NCBI GenBank assembly: GCA_965212595.1
Contig: CBDBVE010000020.1
Coordinates: 1-64,000, forward strand
Reading direction: 5' to 3'
Origin: Poritiphilus sp965212595
GTDB lineage: Bacteria > Bacteroidota > Bacteroidia > Flavobacteriales > Flavobacteriaceae
Length of the DNA: 64,000 nucleotides
Shown: positions 17,599 to 27,616 of the stretch, one piece after another
How positions within the stretch are numbered: the first letter of the stretch is position 1
Layout: every line of letters begins with the position of its first letter
Program-made: the position numbers and the translations under genes
The notes under the pieces: generated by a model
The model's database searches: none
Seen by the model: only the letters and a program-made list of their open reading frames with translations
What the model was told of the DNA's origin: nothing

Positions 17599-18168
17599 TT
17601 AAGAAAGCTCAATATTATGCTCCCAATCCCATGGCCTATATTTTGTTCTTGAAACCAGGGTAAGGTGGTCTACCTCAATTTGTTTAGAATAGCCCTCTTT
17701 CTGAAAATGTTGTAGGCTTTCATAGAGCATTTTCTTTCCTTTAGTCTTAGATATGGTGATATGGGGGTCATTTGAAACCGTGAATGCCTTCAACTTTCCT
17801 CTAAGACGTGCACTGTGCAATTGTCTGACTTCTTCATGTATTGATTTAATAGCATCAATTTTTGAGACTTCCAGGTACAGCGTTCTCGAACCCTCAAAAA
17901 CGCCAAATCCGCTTATATTTAATTTGAATGGTTGCCTTTGCGACAATTGGCCTAATACCTCTATGAGCAAGTCTTGATATTTGGAATTCATTTTGAAGCT
18001 AGCTATGGAAATATGTGGTTTTGATTTGGAAAGCGGTTGCTTACCATACTTAGATTCAAAATGTTTCTTGAGCTCCATTATCGCATCAAAAACGGGCTCT
18101 GGGGGCACCACTCTAAGATTGTAAACCTTTATTTTTGAATTAAAGATGGGCAGCCGCAATTGCTTCAT
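17599..18168 (-). CDS. 2H phosphoesterase / 2'-5' RNA ligase-like protein
   Basis: The 189-residue cytoplasmic protein carries the two HxT/S-type motifs of the 2H phosphoesterase superfamily: HISIAS at 52-57 and HITIS at 136-140, each on a hydrophobic strand and each preceded by Pro. The family cleaves or forms 2',3'-cyclic or 2'-5' phosphodiester bonds in RNA or nucleotides. Whether this one acts on tRNA, cyclic nucleotides or 2'-5' oligonucleotides cannot be told. It lies alone between secreted-protein genes. Confidence 0.85.
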   Translation of the reverse strand: MKQLRLPIFNSKIKVYNLRVVPPEPVFDAIMELKKHFESKYGKQPLSKSKPHISIASFKMNSKYQDLLIEVLGQLSQRQPFKLNISGFGVFEGSRTLYLEVSKIDAIKSIHEEVRQLHSARLRGKLKAFTVSNDPHITISKTKGKKMLYESLQHFQKEGYSKQIEVDHLTLVSRTKYRPWDWEHNIELS

Positions 18169-18277
18169 GAGATTGAAATTTATTAGCCAGATCAGACTTA
18201 CTCCAGGTATGGCAATAACTTCTGCAAAGAAGATTTGCCTTTTGAAGCCAAATAAAGGTTGGTCTCTAATTGTCTGA

Positions 18278-19411
18278 TCAGCGGAGATTCACATTCGTAT
18301 TTCCCAAAAAGTGTTTTAGATCGGGTTCAAAGTCGAGTCCGGTTTCGCTGCCAGAGGCTATCATCCAGATGGCATCTATACCCGATGAATTCATCAATAC
18401 TTTATGCATTCGTCTAAAATCCTCCTCAAAGTATGGTTTCATATAGTAGATTTCAGGTTTGGTTAGGCCTTCGGAGGAATCTACATTGTGCTTCGTTTCT
18501 ATAACTTCGTATTGTATGGTAACGCGTTTGTAATTTGATTGGCTTTTTGAAGCACAATGCTTTGAAAAATGTTCTAAATAGATCAATAAATAGCGCTCGT
18601 ACTTTTTTATTTCATTTACCTTGCTAAAGCCACCCATCAAATTTTGTTCTTGTAGATCATTCAACCCAAGCGGAAATCCTTCAAAATTTCCATCATAGAC
18701 CTTTTGCATCAGAGTACTGCTATTATACCCCATAAACTTCTGGCTAGATGCTACATTGTCCTTAATAGCGGTCAAGATGGTCCGCATTTCTTTTGCTTCC
18801 TTCCTGTAATCTGTTTCCGTATTTACTCTTTCCTTTGGACTGGTGTTGTAAGCATTTGGGTTTTGTGGTGTAGGAGTGACTCCTCTCCTACTCCTACTTC
18901 TTGATGCCGCCCTGCGTTGATTGTATGCAGACTGCTGTTGCGCAGCTTGTTGTTGCCTCGCTTTGTTGCTGGCTCTGATTCTGCTTTCGTATCGGGCAAT
19001 GCGATCATTCTCGGCCGCTGAACTGTTGTTAATGGCCTTTACCTGCCGTTGCCAGGAAGAGGTCATATTTCCGCTATCAAAGGCAGTTATCAACCCATTG
19101 GTCACAAAAGCTTTACCCTTTCCGCACTGAAGTAAATCAAGCTTTATTTTCTCCTTCTCAGCGCTCGATAAATCGGCGTAATTCTTGTCAAAAACCGGTT
19201 TAAAATGATCATTGTGAAAAGCAGGCGATGTCAGTTTCATAATCGTAAAGGCATCGAGGCTATTTAGATCGATACCTGCGCCGTAAGACTCAGCCTTGTC
19301 TAGCCATTTGTTCACCTTAGAACAGTTTTGAGCATGGCTATTTGATGAAACAGCAAAAAAAACAAGCAAAAGCAAGAGACCCAAAATTCTAATACGGTAA
19401 TCAGATTTCAT
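18278..19411 (-). CDS. Secreted protein of unknown function, 377 aa
   Basis: A signal peptide (1-27, ending SNSHA) precedes a Cys-containing region (CSKVNKWLDKAESYG) and a low-complexity middle rich in Gln, Ala, Arg and Ser (about 145-185, including QQQAAQQQSAYNQRRAASRS). A folded C-terminal half follows (about 200-377). I recognise no family. It is monocistronic and faces away from the TerB-like gene at 19609. Confidence 0.6.
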   Translation of the reverse strand: MKSDYRIRILGLLLLLVFFAVSSNSHAQNCSKVNKWLDKAESYGAGIDLNSLDAFTIMKLTSPAFHNDHFKPVFDKNYADLSSAEKEKIKLDLLQCGKGKAFVTNGLITAFDSGNMTSSWQRQVKAINNSSAAENDRIARYESRIRASNKARQQQAAQQQSAYNQRRAASRSRSRRGVTPTPQNPNAYNTSPKERVNTETDYRKEAKEMRTILTAIKDNVASSQKFMGYNSSTLMQKVYDGNFEGFPLGLNDLQEQNLMGGFSKVNEIKKYERYLLIYLEHFSKHCASKSQSNYKRVTIQYEVIETKHNVDSSEGLTKPEIYYMKPYFEEDFRRMHKVLMNSSGIDAIWMIASGSETGLDFEPDLKHFLGNTNVNLR

Positions 19412-19608
19412 AACAGCTTGAAGCGTATACCTTTAAAGATACTATTTTAGTTTAAAATTACATGCCTCCTGTCGTATATAGCTCAGTTACAATTTATGTT
19501 TCAGTATGAGCCATTCAAGCGTCTATCCGGATCAAAAAGAAGGATATTCGCTTCATGAAAATTCACTATCTTGTTATGTAAACTTTGAGGAACTCTGATA
19601 CTATCCAG

Positions 19609-20043
19609 ATGAATTATTATTCGAAAAGTAAATATCACGACTCATTCGCATCAATGGTAAAAATTACATTACGAGACGGCGATGCTTCAGAGAGTGAGAT
19701 TATTTTTCTGGAACATTTGATGTATAAATTGAGCTTAGATGAGCAAGAGTATGAATTTATTATGCAGAACTATATGAAGTATCCGATAAGTGCTCCTTAT
19801 TCCTATGAAGAACGAATTTACGGTCTTTATAAGTTGGGAGAAATTTTAAATTCGGATACAAGAATTACAGGAGATGATCAAAATAGATGGCTGGAAAGGA
19901 TTGGAAAGGCTATTGGGTTTGAACCAAATTGTATAGGCGAAATTACTTCTAAAGCTTTATCACTTACAAAGGAGGAAATCGAGTTCGACAAATTTGAGGC
20001 GGAGATACGCACTATTTTGGCGAATTACGGTCCGAACGCCTAG
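19609..20043 (+). CDS. TerB-like small helical protein
   Basis: The 144-residue all-helical protein from ATG 19609 has a pattern like tellurite-resistance TerB and related Flavobacterial proteins: FASMVKITLRDGDASESEI, then LSLDEQEYEFIM and LNSDTRITGDDQ. The acidic loops with DGD and D..IT suggest metal contact as in TerB. A longer frame from TTG 19585 exists but the ATG is preferred. A TAAACTTTG sequence 22 bases upstream resembles the TAnnTTTG promoter box with one extra base. The function of these small TerB-like proteins is unknown. Confidence 0.7.
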   Translation: MNYYSKSKYHDSFASMVKITLRDGDASESEIIFLEHLMYKLSLDEQEYEFIMQNYMKYPISAPYSYEERIYGLYKLGEILNSDTRITGDDQNRWLERIGKAIGFEPNCIGEITSKALSLTKEEIEFDKFEAEIRTILANYGPNA

Positions 20044-20353
20044 CCAATTTAATTTTAAGACATTCTTCTTAAAATGTGGCATTTAGCTATCGTCTTTATG
20101 AGCAGAAATCATTATTTGTAATGTTGTAGGCAGAAATTAAGACTCATTTGTCTGCATTTGATGCTCAAAAGTTACTACAACGAATTCTGCCGCTCGCTAA
20201 ATGGCGAGTTTTACACTTAAGTGCAATATGCCTTCCAATATATCAGCGGATTTCATCTCACACCAGACCTGCTATACCGTTTCTTTATAAGCTATGTTTT
20301 GCAACGCCCAATAAAAAAATCTGTCCTTTAAGTACTATCAACAAATTAACAGA
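20044..20353. other. Intergenic spacer with two inverted repeats
   Basis: About 310 bases. A perfect 8-bp inverted repeat TTTTAAGA/TCTTAAAA (20053-20074) follows the TerB-like gene, without a T tail. A second hairpin CTCGC-TAAATG-GCGAG (20193-20208) is followed by TTTT and could be a weak terminator. A reading frame from about 20161 gives protein-like sequence (FQYISGFHLTPDLLYRFF) but contains a stop, so it is at best a broken gene. Confidence 0.35.
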
Positions 20354-21235
20354 ATGAAAAAAATACTGTTGTTGCTTTTGGCAACTCATTTACTTGTAGG
20401 ATGCAAGTCCGTCCCAAAAGCAGAACTAAAAGAAGTAGGCTCCAGAGGTTGGCACACTACTGTTGGGCCCTTCGCGGCATTTGACCCCAAGCATAAATCT
20501 GTTGAGATATGGACTCCCAATGAAAAAAAGGTCCCTATTATTGTATATGCTCACGGGGGGGCTGGTTACCGGGAGGATGATCGTACCAGGGTGGAATTGT
20601 TTAGGCGAAATGGGTTTGCCACCATATCCTTTGATGCCTACGAGATGAATGGACTGGATTGGAATTTTGTAACTCGTAGCGTTACAAACAAGGGCAAACA
20701 GAACCTCATTTGGGCAGTATTTAAAGGTGCGCTTGAGTACGCATTGAAAAATGATAGGTGGGATAAGCACAACATCTTTCTGTATGGGGCTTCAAATGGC
20801 GGTAGGGTTGTTTTATACGCAGGGAGCAAACTAAATACGAATAATATCAGAGGCATTATTTCTGAAGCACCTGCAGCTACCGGGTACGCACTCGCAGATT
20901 ACAATATCCCCACTATTATTCCTTTTGGTAAATTGGATAACTGGGCTGGAAAATCTGAAACAGATTATGTCTGGAAAAGAACCTATCCGTCCTCCCCTAT
21001 TTCTATAGAACAATGGGTAAGATCTCTTCAGGAAAAGGAGCGGCCCGTTAAATTTATTTTTTACGAGAATGCAGGCCACTTGTTATTTGAAGGTCCGCTT
21101 GAGAAAGTTACCGTACGAAGAGGTGACAAGATTGCGTTTACCGCCTACCAGGGAGCAGACGAAGAAGCGCTTGAACAATATGAAAAGGATATTCTGGAAT
21201 TTGTAAAAAACAATACAATATCTGCCAAAAATTAA
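20354..21235 (+). CDS. Alpha/beta hydrolase lipoprotein
   Basis: The 293-residue product has a lipoprotein signal with lipobox LVGC (Cys17) and an alpha/beta hydrolase domain. The oxyanion segment is YAHGGAGY, the nucleophile Ser147 lies in GASNGGR and the His in NAGHLLFEG (about 240). It belongs to the dienelactone-hydrolase/acyl-peptidase-like clan of envelope hydrolases. Substrate unknown. It converges with the DUF7486-like gene at 21253, leaving 17 bases between the stops. Confidence 0.82.
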   Translation: MKKILLLLLATHLLVGCKSVPKAELKEVGSRGWHTTVGPFAAFDPKHKSVEIWTPNEKKVPIIVYAHGGAGYREDDRTRVELFRRNGFATISFDAYEMNGLDWNFVTRSVTNKGKQNLIWAVFKGALEYALKNDRWDKHNIFLYGASNGGRVVLYAGSKLNTNNIRGIISEAPAATGYALADYNIPTIIPFGKLDNWAGKSETDYVWKRTYPSSPISIEQWVRSLQEKERPVKFIFYENAGHLLFEGPLEKVTVRRGDKIAFTAYQGADEEALEQYEKDILEFVKNNTISAKN

Positions 21236-21252
21236 AAACTCATAACAAACCC

Positions 21253-21849
21253 TCAATACTGCTTGAGTGATTTTACATGGGCAAATATTTTTATACCGTG
21301 GATGACAGCCTCCACCTCCTCATTGAACATTTTTAGGCCTTTTACAAAATTCACTCCTTCCTGGGGCGAGACCGAAATTACATTAAATTGTCTTCCCTCT
21401 TTATCAATAGCCCGCACTTCTATAATATTACCCATTCTACTTACTCCTTTTACATCTAAAAGCTCTCCGTTTTCACCAATTGCCTTTACGTCCATGATAC
21501 GGCCTTCAAAATCAATAGCCTTTACCGGATAATAGGGATCACCGTCTTTTATAATCATTTTGATTGGTAGTGTTTGCCCATTTACCAGGGCTTTGACGCT
21601 TAAGAGGCTGATGTCATAAGAGGTTTGGATGGCTTTGACATCGTGATACTTGCCGTGCTCGTCTATGGCTTTGATATCCAGTAATTTGGCTTCAGGTAGT
21701 ACAGCCTTTATATGCCAATAGACCGTATTTTCTTTATCATCCTCTGCTGTCTGTGACCAAATTGAACTGGCAGTCCCTATAAAACACAATAGAATCACAA
21801 AGCATCTTAGGGTTTTTGAGGGGTATCTGGCTGTTTTCATCGATATCAT
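21253..21849 (-). CDS. Secreted protein with tandem VKAI repeats (DUF7486-like)
   Basis: The 198-residue product has a signal peptide (about 1-33) and then at least seven short repeats built on the pattern (D/P)VKAI.(E/D).G: LLDIKAID, YHDVKAIQ, LLSVKALV, YPVKAIDFEG, MDVKAIGENG, LDVKGVSRMG, IEVRAIDKEG. The C-terminus is a separate block (VNFVKGLKMF, then VIHGIKIFAHVKSL). Such a period of about 16-20 residues suggests a regular beta structure. I believe it belongs to a DUF family restricted to Bacteroidota, but the name is from memory. Function unknown. Confidence 0.68.
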   Translation of the reverse strand: MISMKTARYPSKTLRCFVILLCFIGTASSIWSQTAEDDKENTVYWHIKAVLPEAKLLDIKAIDEHGKYHDVKAIQTSYDISLLSVKALVNGQTLPIKMIIKDGDPYYPVKAIDFEGRIMDVKAIGENGELLDVKGVSRMGNIIEVRAIDKEGRQFNVISVSPQEGVNFVKGLKMFNEEVEAVIHGIKIFAHVKSLKQY

Positions 21850-21952
21850 TTTACTTCAAATGTATCGTAGAATCTGGGTAAGGAATATGATAAAAGTCAG
21901 GCTATTACAAGCCAATGCCCCTATAGTTATCACTCCCAACCTAATTTTCAAT

Positions 21953-23374
21953 TTACTCCTGTATACATCGTACAGAAGCTCCTGTTCCTATCAAGGTCCC
22001 TTTTATTATTACATCTCGATCTGGGTAAAGTTGAAGTGCCCAGCCATTTTCTGGGCCAATAGGTGTCTCTGACCAAAAGAAAGTGTTTGTAGACATTCTG
22101 ACAAAAGATCCGGTATTCCATCGCATACCGGCCAGGAGCGCATTAAAACCGCTATTGCCGCCCTGAAGTAAGGACTTAATGGATTCCTTTGAATTTTGAC
22201 CGGTACTGGCAATCAAAATCTTAAAATCCCGTTCGCTAGGTAATTTCCAACCCTCCGGGCAAACCCGTTTGGCGGTGCGCCAATCGTATAAATAGCCAAA
22301 TTTTGCACTATTGGCCTGTTCTCCCTTATAGGCCCAATAATTACCTACGGGCGGTTTATAAGCCAGGTTTTGCGCCATCCATACCTGGTTGCCAATGCTT
22401 ATTTTGCTATATCTTTTGCCATCCCGGGAATCCACGAAACTTAAACTATTAATTCTGCGAATAGCTAAACTCGCCCTTTTTGCATATTGTCCCTGGGGAT
22501 ACCGTTTGAGGTAAGCCTCATATGCTCTAAGAGTATTGGCTTTACTCGCTTTTTCCCAATATTGTTTATCTAAATCGTCCTCCTTCGTATCTGTCTCTTT
22601 TACCTCTTCCCTACTCTTAATTTTTCTCACGCTATCGGCCACCGAAGTAAAAACCTTATTGTCTATAGTTTTGATATCCGGGTATTCTGCAAGGAAATTT
22701 TCATAGGCTTCAAGGGTATTCAATTCAGCGGCTCTTTTATAGGCCTCCCGAATTTCTATAACATTTCTACGAATGGGCTCTGGCTGTTGTTTTGAATTTC
22801 TGTTTTGAAAAAACATTACTCCAGTTATGATTGCGGCAATAGCTCCAATTCCTAACAAAACATAGCGAAGTTTTTTAGGAATACGTATTCCTGTACTGAG
22901 ATGTTTTTTCAACCCATGGATCAACCTGTCCATATCATTATGGAAATCAGGATCGGCTCGCACCTTTGTACCATTTTTAAAAAGCAGTGGTTTTAAGGTT
23001 TCGGGCAGCTGGTCCTCCTTGGGCATCGACGCATTTCTAACCAATATGGGTACAACAGGAATATTTCTGCGTAAGGCAGATTCAATCTCGGTTCTTACAA
23101 AGTCGCTAGAGGATTTTATTCTGATATTTCCATCTTCATCCGTTACGCTAGTCCAATAGGGCCCTATAATTGCAAGTAGGATTGCACACTGTCCTACCTG
23201 CTCGTCAATGTACTTTTTAAAGTCGACGCCTATTGGTATTGAATCTACATCCTTAAATATCTGTTCTTCGTCAAATGATTCACATAAGCGGTCGTATATT
23301 CTACCCGTCACATCGCCGCTGTCTTTTCTGCGATACGAAATAAATATGTTTTTAGTACTACCCATGAAAAACAT
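21953..23374 (-). CDS. TIR-domain / membrane / FISUMP fusion protein
   Basis: The 473-residue protein has an N-terminal TIR domain (about 8-140): FISYRRKDSG forms the first strand, GPYWTS a middle strand, and SDFVRTEIESAL carries Glu96, the position of the NADase glutamate. One membrane helix follows (171-189). Two helical repeats come next (about 208-230, LNTLEAYENFLAEYPD, and 276-303, ANTLRAYEAYLKRYPQ). A C-terminal FISUMP domain (about 310-473) has GNQVWMAQNLAY, WRTAKRVCPEGWKLP and GTGASVRC. The topology implies cytoplasmic TIR and an external FISUMP sensor. It stands alone and has no known defence partners beside it. Confidence 0.85.
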   Translation of the reverse strand: MFFMGSTKNIFISYRRKDSGDVTGRIYDRLCESFDEEQIFKDVDSIPIGVDFKKYIDEQVGQCAILLAIIGPYWTSVTDEDGNIRIKSSSDFVRTEIESALRRNIPVVPILVRNASMPKEDQLPETLKPLLFKNGTKVRADPDFHNDMDRLIHGLKKHLSTGIRIPKKLRYVLLGIGAIAAIITGVMFFQNRNSKQQPEPIRRNVIEIREAYKRAAELNTLEAYENFLAEYPDIKTIDNKVFTSVADSVRKIKSREEVKETDTKEDDLDKQYWEKASKANTLRAYEAYLKRYPQGQYAKRASLAIRRINSLSFVDSRDGKRYSKISIGNQVWMAQNLAYKPPVGNYWAYKGEQANSAKFGYLYDWRTAKRVCPEGWKLPSERDFKILIASTGQNSKESIKSLLQGGNSGFNALLAGMRWNTGSFVRMSTNTFFWSETPIGPENGWALQLYPDRDVIIKGTLIGTGASVRCIQE

Positions 23375-23489
23375 TTAAACTTCTTATTTTCAAATGCTTA
23401 CTTCAAACTTAAAAAAAATAAAACTTTCCTGTTAAGCAAATTTGCAGAGCTCAGATTAAAGTATATTCCCTACTAGCCCTCTTTAGGCT

Positions 23490-24980
23490 TTAGATCAGCC
23501 TTTTCGAATATACCGGCTGCTGTGCTCCACTCACATCATAAAAACTTTCGGTAATACTAACCACCTCACCATTATCTGTTGTAAAGTTAAGCATGGCAAA
23601 ACCATTGTACAATTGTTTGGAAGGTGCTGGTTGAAGGTTGCTTTCCTTCCATGTAATAGGTTTACCAACTAATGAGGAAGCCGGGCCATAAGGTATGGAA
23701 GCATGGCCCAAACAACGGGCAAAGGTGCTGGTTTCAAGTACAGCCTTATTTGGTTTTGGGGGAATACTAATGGGAGACTCATATACAATACCATTATGAA
23801 CATGCCCCCAGTACCAGGCAAAAGGGTCCTCCCCCAGTGCGCTTCGTACCTGAGCCCATAAAGGTGATACCTTACTGCAATCGTCTGCAAAACCATTATG
23901 ATGTGACAATACGATGGTTTTCTTAGGATCTAGATCAAGGCTCTGTATCCATTGGCCTTGAAACCCTGAGCTATGACCAATACTCCCGCTCATAAATGCA
24001 TCTGCACTTGTACCCATATAGGCAGTGTCTAATCCTAAAAGTGTAAAATCACCAAAGTCCAGTGCAAAACAACTGGCTCCCTGCTGCGCGTTAAATGGGG
24101 TGTTGGCCCCGACAGGCGTATCTTTTGCACCCAGCGCATCATAGAACAAGCCGTTAGCCCCAGAGTACATCTCGTGGTTAGAGTTCATAGTGAACGATCT
24201 GTCTCGGTACCCGGCAGGCCATTGTTCTAGCAAAATCTGCTTCTCTTCCCCTGGTGAAAAATACTTGTCGCCATGCGGGGAGGAAGCCAAAGGGGTTCCG
24301 GCATAATATACATCGCCTACATGAACGATATAATCTGGCTTTAAGGATTCAATTTTATTTATCACCGAAGTAGCTGCTGCATTTTCAGACCCCCAGTCTC
24401 CTAATAGGGCAATTGAAACTGTGTTTGGCGTTGTTCCCTTCAAGCTAATACGTTGTGGCCTGGTATCCGGAAAATCATCGCCATTGTACCACAAACCGTG
24501 GATGGCGCTTTGTGCTAGATTCAGAAAAGCAATAAACCAGCCTTGGTCAAAGTCTGCATATTTCCCTCGTCCCAATACCGTACCGTCCGCATAGATGAGT
24601 ACATTAGAATCGAAGTACCCATAATTTGTTTTATCAAGCTTGGTATTTTGTTTAATAAGAATTACCAGCACCTTAATGAGCCCCTTGATGAGTTCTTTTT
24701 GAAACTCGCTGAATTCACTAAGATCTAACTGATCTTCGTGGTGAAACCAATATAAAAAAAGCCCCAATTCTATAGCCCCTTCTCCCTCCTTAAATCCTTC
24801 GGGAGGTGGAGGTACTGGTCCAACCCATACATTTTTCTTCACCATATAAAGAATGAGATCGTATTCGCAATAGGGAAGAAAGTTCAGAAGCTTACTTAAG
24901 TCCATCCCGATTTTGTTGTCAGATTCAATCCGATTTTTGATTTCAGCAATGTGCTGCTCAATGTTTGTGTCGTAACTCAT
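23490..24980 (-). CDS. Calcineurin-like metallophosphoesterase
   Basis: The 496-residue protein contains a metallophosphoesterase domain (about 180-430) with the metal-ligand motifs in order: GDWGSENAA, HVGDVYYAG, NSNHEMYSG (GNHE variant), LSHHNGF and WGHVHNG. The first about 180 residues are helical and specific to this family, with no signal peptide, so it is probably cytoplasmic. It resembles purple-acid-phosphatase-like Bacteroidota proteins; substrate unknown. It is divergent from the DUF5916 gene at 25222. Confidence 0.85.
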   Translation of the reverse strand: MSYDTNIEQHIAEIKNRIESDNKIGMDLSKLLNFLPYCEYDLILYMVKKNVWVGPVPPPPEGFKEGEGAIELGLFLYWFHHEDQLDLSEFSEFQKELIKGLIKVLVILIKQNTKLDKTNYGYFDSNVLIYADGTVLGRGKYADFDQGWFIAFLNLAQSAIHGLWYNGDDFPDTRPQRISLKGTTPNTVSIALLGDWGSENAAATSVINKIESLKPDYIVHVGDVYYAGTPLASSPHGDKYFSPGEEKQILLEQWPAGYRDRSFTMNSNHEMYSGANGLFYDALGAKDTPVGANTPFNAQQGASCFALDFGDFTLLGLDTAYMGTSADAFMSGSIGHSSGFQGQWIQSLDLDPKKTIVLSHHNGFADDCSKVSPLWAQVRSALGEDPFAWYWGHVHNGIVYESPISIPPKPNKAVLETSTFARCLGHASIPYGPASSLVGKPITWKESNLQPAPSKQLYNGFAMLNFTTDNGEVVSITESFYDVSGAQQPVYSKRLI

Positions 24981-25221
24981 TGTCTAGGGAGTTTACTTAT
25001 TGTTGTTTGGATAATCCCGCATTCAAAATAACTTAGGGGAATAGCTATTACTTAGCGTAACGGGGAGTACGAGGTGAATGATGTAGTTCGCTGATTTGGT
25101 ATCTATAAGATACTAACTAAGCACTAATTTAAAGCTTTATAAGCCATAGAAATTCTATGGTTTTTGTTTATTTCAACTAACGCTCAAAGTTGTCTTATAA
25201 TTTTTACTACATTGTTTCTCT

Positions 25222-27438
25222 ATGAAAAGGCAGTTAATCTTAGTCCTGCTCACATGCTTTCCGCTCCACCTCTTACTTTCCCAGAAAGCCGCTCCAATGA
25301 CCGTTGCGCGTATAGACGGTATACGCTTTGATGGCTTAGTGAATGAACCTGCCTGGGATGCCATAGACCCGGCACCCATGGTTCAGTACGAACCCAATGC
25401 CGGGGCCTCCCCTACCGAAGATACCGAAATTAGAATGGCCTATGATGACACCTATTTTTATGTTTCTATAAGAGCCTATGACACCGACCCTAAAGGAATA
25501 CGCGCCACCTCGCTTTACAGGGATCGCATTGCAGGTTCTGACCACTTAGAAGTGGTATTAGATACCTATAATGACAACCAGAGTGCATACATTTTTACAA
25601 CCACACCGGCTGGGATCCGAAACGATCTGGAAGTAGGGAATGATGCCCAGGGCCTTGCGCTGAGTACAGGTAGTATCTTTAATCGAGATTTCAACACTTT
25701 TTGGGATGCGGAAAGCACGATTACTACAGAAGGATGGTTTGCCGAAATACGCATCCCCTTTAGCAGCCTGCGCTTTCAGGAAGTAGACGGGCAGGTGATC
25801 ATGGGAGTCACGCTGCAGCGAAAGATTGCGCGAAAAAATGAACGGTTGGTGTTCCCGGCAATACCGCCAATAACCAATTGGGCGTTTTTAAGACCCTCCT
25901 TGGCTCAAAAAATTGTATTTACCGGAATAAGCGCCCGTAGGGCTGTCTATGTATCTCCTTATACCCTGCTCGGCTATGAACGCGCTAATTCCTTAAATGA
26001 TACGGACACAGAATATCAGAAAAATACTGATTTTGACTTTAATGCGGGCGGAGAAGTAAAATACTCCATCAGCAACAACCTTACGGCAGATTTTACGGTC
26101 AATACAGATTTTGCTCAGGCCGAAGCTGATGATCAACTGGTAAACCTCTCTCGTTTCTCGCTCTTCTTCCCGGAGAAACGACAGTTTTTTCAGGAACGGG
26201 CATCGGTTTTCGACTTCCGTACTGGCGGGCTGAGTAGACTCTTCTTTAGCCGGCGTATAGGTCTGACAGAAAATGGAGAACGAGTACCTATTTATGGTGG
26301 TGCCCGACTCATTGGCCGGATGAATACCTGGGATTTGGGGGTATTAAACATGCAGACCAAGTCGCTCGACAGCATTCCGACAGAAAATTTCGGGGCCTTG
26401 CGTGTACGGAAACGGGTTTTTAATAAAAATAGCTTTCTGGGAGCCATGTTTACCAGCAGGATAGACGGAGAGGGAAATAGTAACCTGGCCTATGGCCTGG
26501 ATGGAGTAGTACAACTGGCCGGAGATGATTTTTTGACGGTGCAATGGTCTCAAACCTTCGATAGTGACATTGGGGAAGACGAAAGCGCGGATTTCAAGAA
26601 CGGGCGCCTGGCCGTAGAACTGAACCGTAGGCGCCGACAAGGGTTTGGATACACACTGGGAACCATATTCTCAGGGCCCAATTACCGGCCAGAGCTCGGT
26701 TTCTTGGATCGCAGCGACTTTAAATTTGGTACGGCCGCCATTTCGCAGACCTGGCTCAACCAGGCCGGACCCTTTATCTGGCACAAGATAGAACCCTTTG
26801 GAAATGCCTTTTTTAGCAATGAAAACGAGGAGTTACTTTCTTCAGAATACGGACTGGAATGGTCCTTCTCAAGACGTAACCAGGATCGTGGAGGATTGGC
26901 ATTGAAAGTCCTTCGTGAAAATCTACAGGACGAATTTCCGCTCCCGGATGCCCTTAGTGTTCCAATAGGCAATTATGATTTTTTTAGGGCCGAGGCCACT
27001 TATACAATAGCGATAGACCGTGTTTTGCGTACCGGGGCGGTACTGGAGACCGGTACCTTCTATGATGGTTGGTTGCACAGCCTTACCCTTACCCCATCAT
27101 GGTATGTCTCTAAACACCTCCAGTTTGATCTGGAGTATGTGTACAATTACGGAGAATTCAATGACAGGGACGATATACTAACTTTTCACCTTGCCAGACT
27201 GCGTATAGGTACAGCTCTCAATCGCAAGCTGTCTACCAATGCACTAGTTCAGTATAACGGTGCCCAGGATTTGTTCTCTTTAAATGTACGCTTTCGGTAC
27301 AATTGGCGGGAGGGCCAGGACCTCTGGATTGTTTTTAATTCTGGTTTCAATACAGACCGGCAAAATCTATTTCCTCGGCCTCCAACAATCAACAATCAGG
27401 CTGTTTTATTGAAATACATCCATACTTTTATTTTTTGA
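25222..27438 (+). CDS. DUF5916 outer-membrane protein with CBM9-like domain
   Basis: The 738-residue protein has a signal peptide (1-20), a carbohydrate-binding family 9-like beta sandwich (about 25-210: VARIDGIRFDGLVNEPAWD, MAYDDTYFYVSIRAYD, EGWFAEIRIPFSSLRFQ) and a long DUF5916 beta-barrel-like C-terminal part ending in aromatic Phe (IHTFIF), as expected for an outer-membrane barrel. FFPEKRQFFQE near 320 is a hallmark of the family. Function unknown; the architecture suggests uptake or binding of a sugar or polymer. GC content here is higher than in most neighbours. Confidence 0.87.
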   Translation: MKRQLILVLLTCFPLHLLLSQKAAPMTVARIDGIRFDGLVNEPAWDAIDPAPMVQYEPNAGASPTEDTEIRMAYDDTYFYVSIRAYDTDPKGIRATSLYRDRIAGSDHLEVVLDTYNDNQSAYIFTTTPAGIRNDLEVGNDAQGLALSTGSIFNRDFNTFWDAESTITTEGWFAEIRIPFSSLRFQEVDGQVIMGVTLQRKIARKNERLVFPAIPPITNWAFLRPSLAQKIVFTGISARRAVYVSPYTLLGYERANSLNDTDTEYQKNTDFDFNAGGEVKYSISNNLTADFTVNTDFAQAEADDQLVNLSRFSLFFPEKRQFFQERASVFDFRTGGLSRLFFSRRIGLTENGERVPIYGGARLIGRMNTWDLGVLNMQTKSLDSIPTENFGALRVRKRVFNKNSFLGAMFTSRIDGEGNSNLAYGLDGVVQLAGDDFLTVQWSQTFDSDIGEDESADFKNGRLAVELNRRRRQGFGYTLGTIFSGPNYRPELGFLDRSDFKFGTAAISQTWLNQAGPFIWHKIEPFGNAFFSNENEELLSSEYGLEWSFSRRNQDRGGLALKVLRENLQDEFPLPDALSVPIGNYDFFRAEATYTIAIDRVLRTGAVLETGTFYDGWLHSLTLTPSWYVSKHLQFDLEYVYNYGEFNDRDDILTFHLARLRIGTALNRKLSTNALVQYNGAQDLFSLNVRFRYNWREGQDLWIVFNSGFNTDRQNLFPRPPTINNQAVLLKYIHTFIF

Positions 27439-27616
27439 AACACCTACTTGATCATTCCTTTATTGAAAAGAAGTTTTAAGAATGAAATTCTAAAAAAAGC
27501 TTTTTAATCCCTTTAAAAATGGTATTTCTATGAAAATGACATATAGATGACATGGAAATGTCGTGTATATTACCTTGGAATATCGGTAGTTTTGATGGAA
27601 CAAAATCACAAGTACT

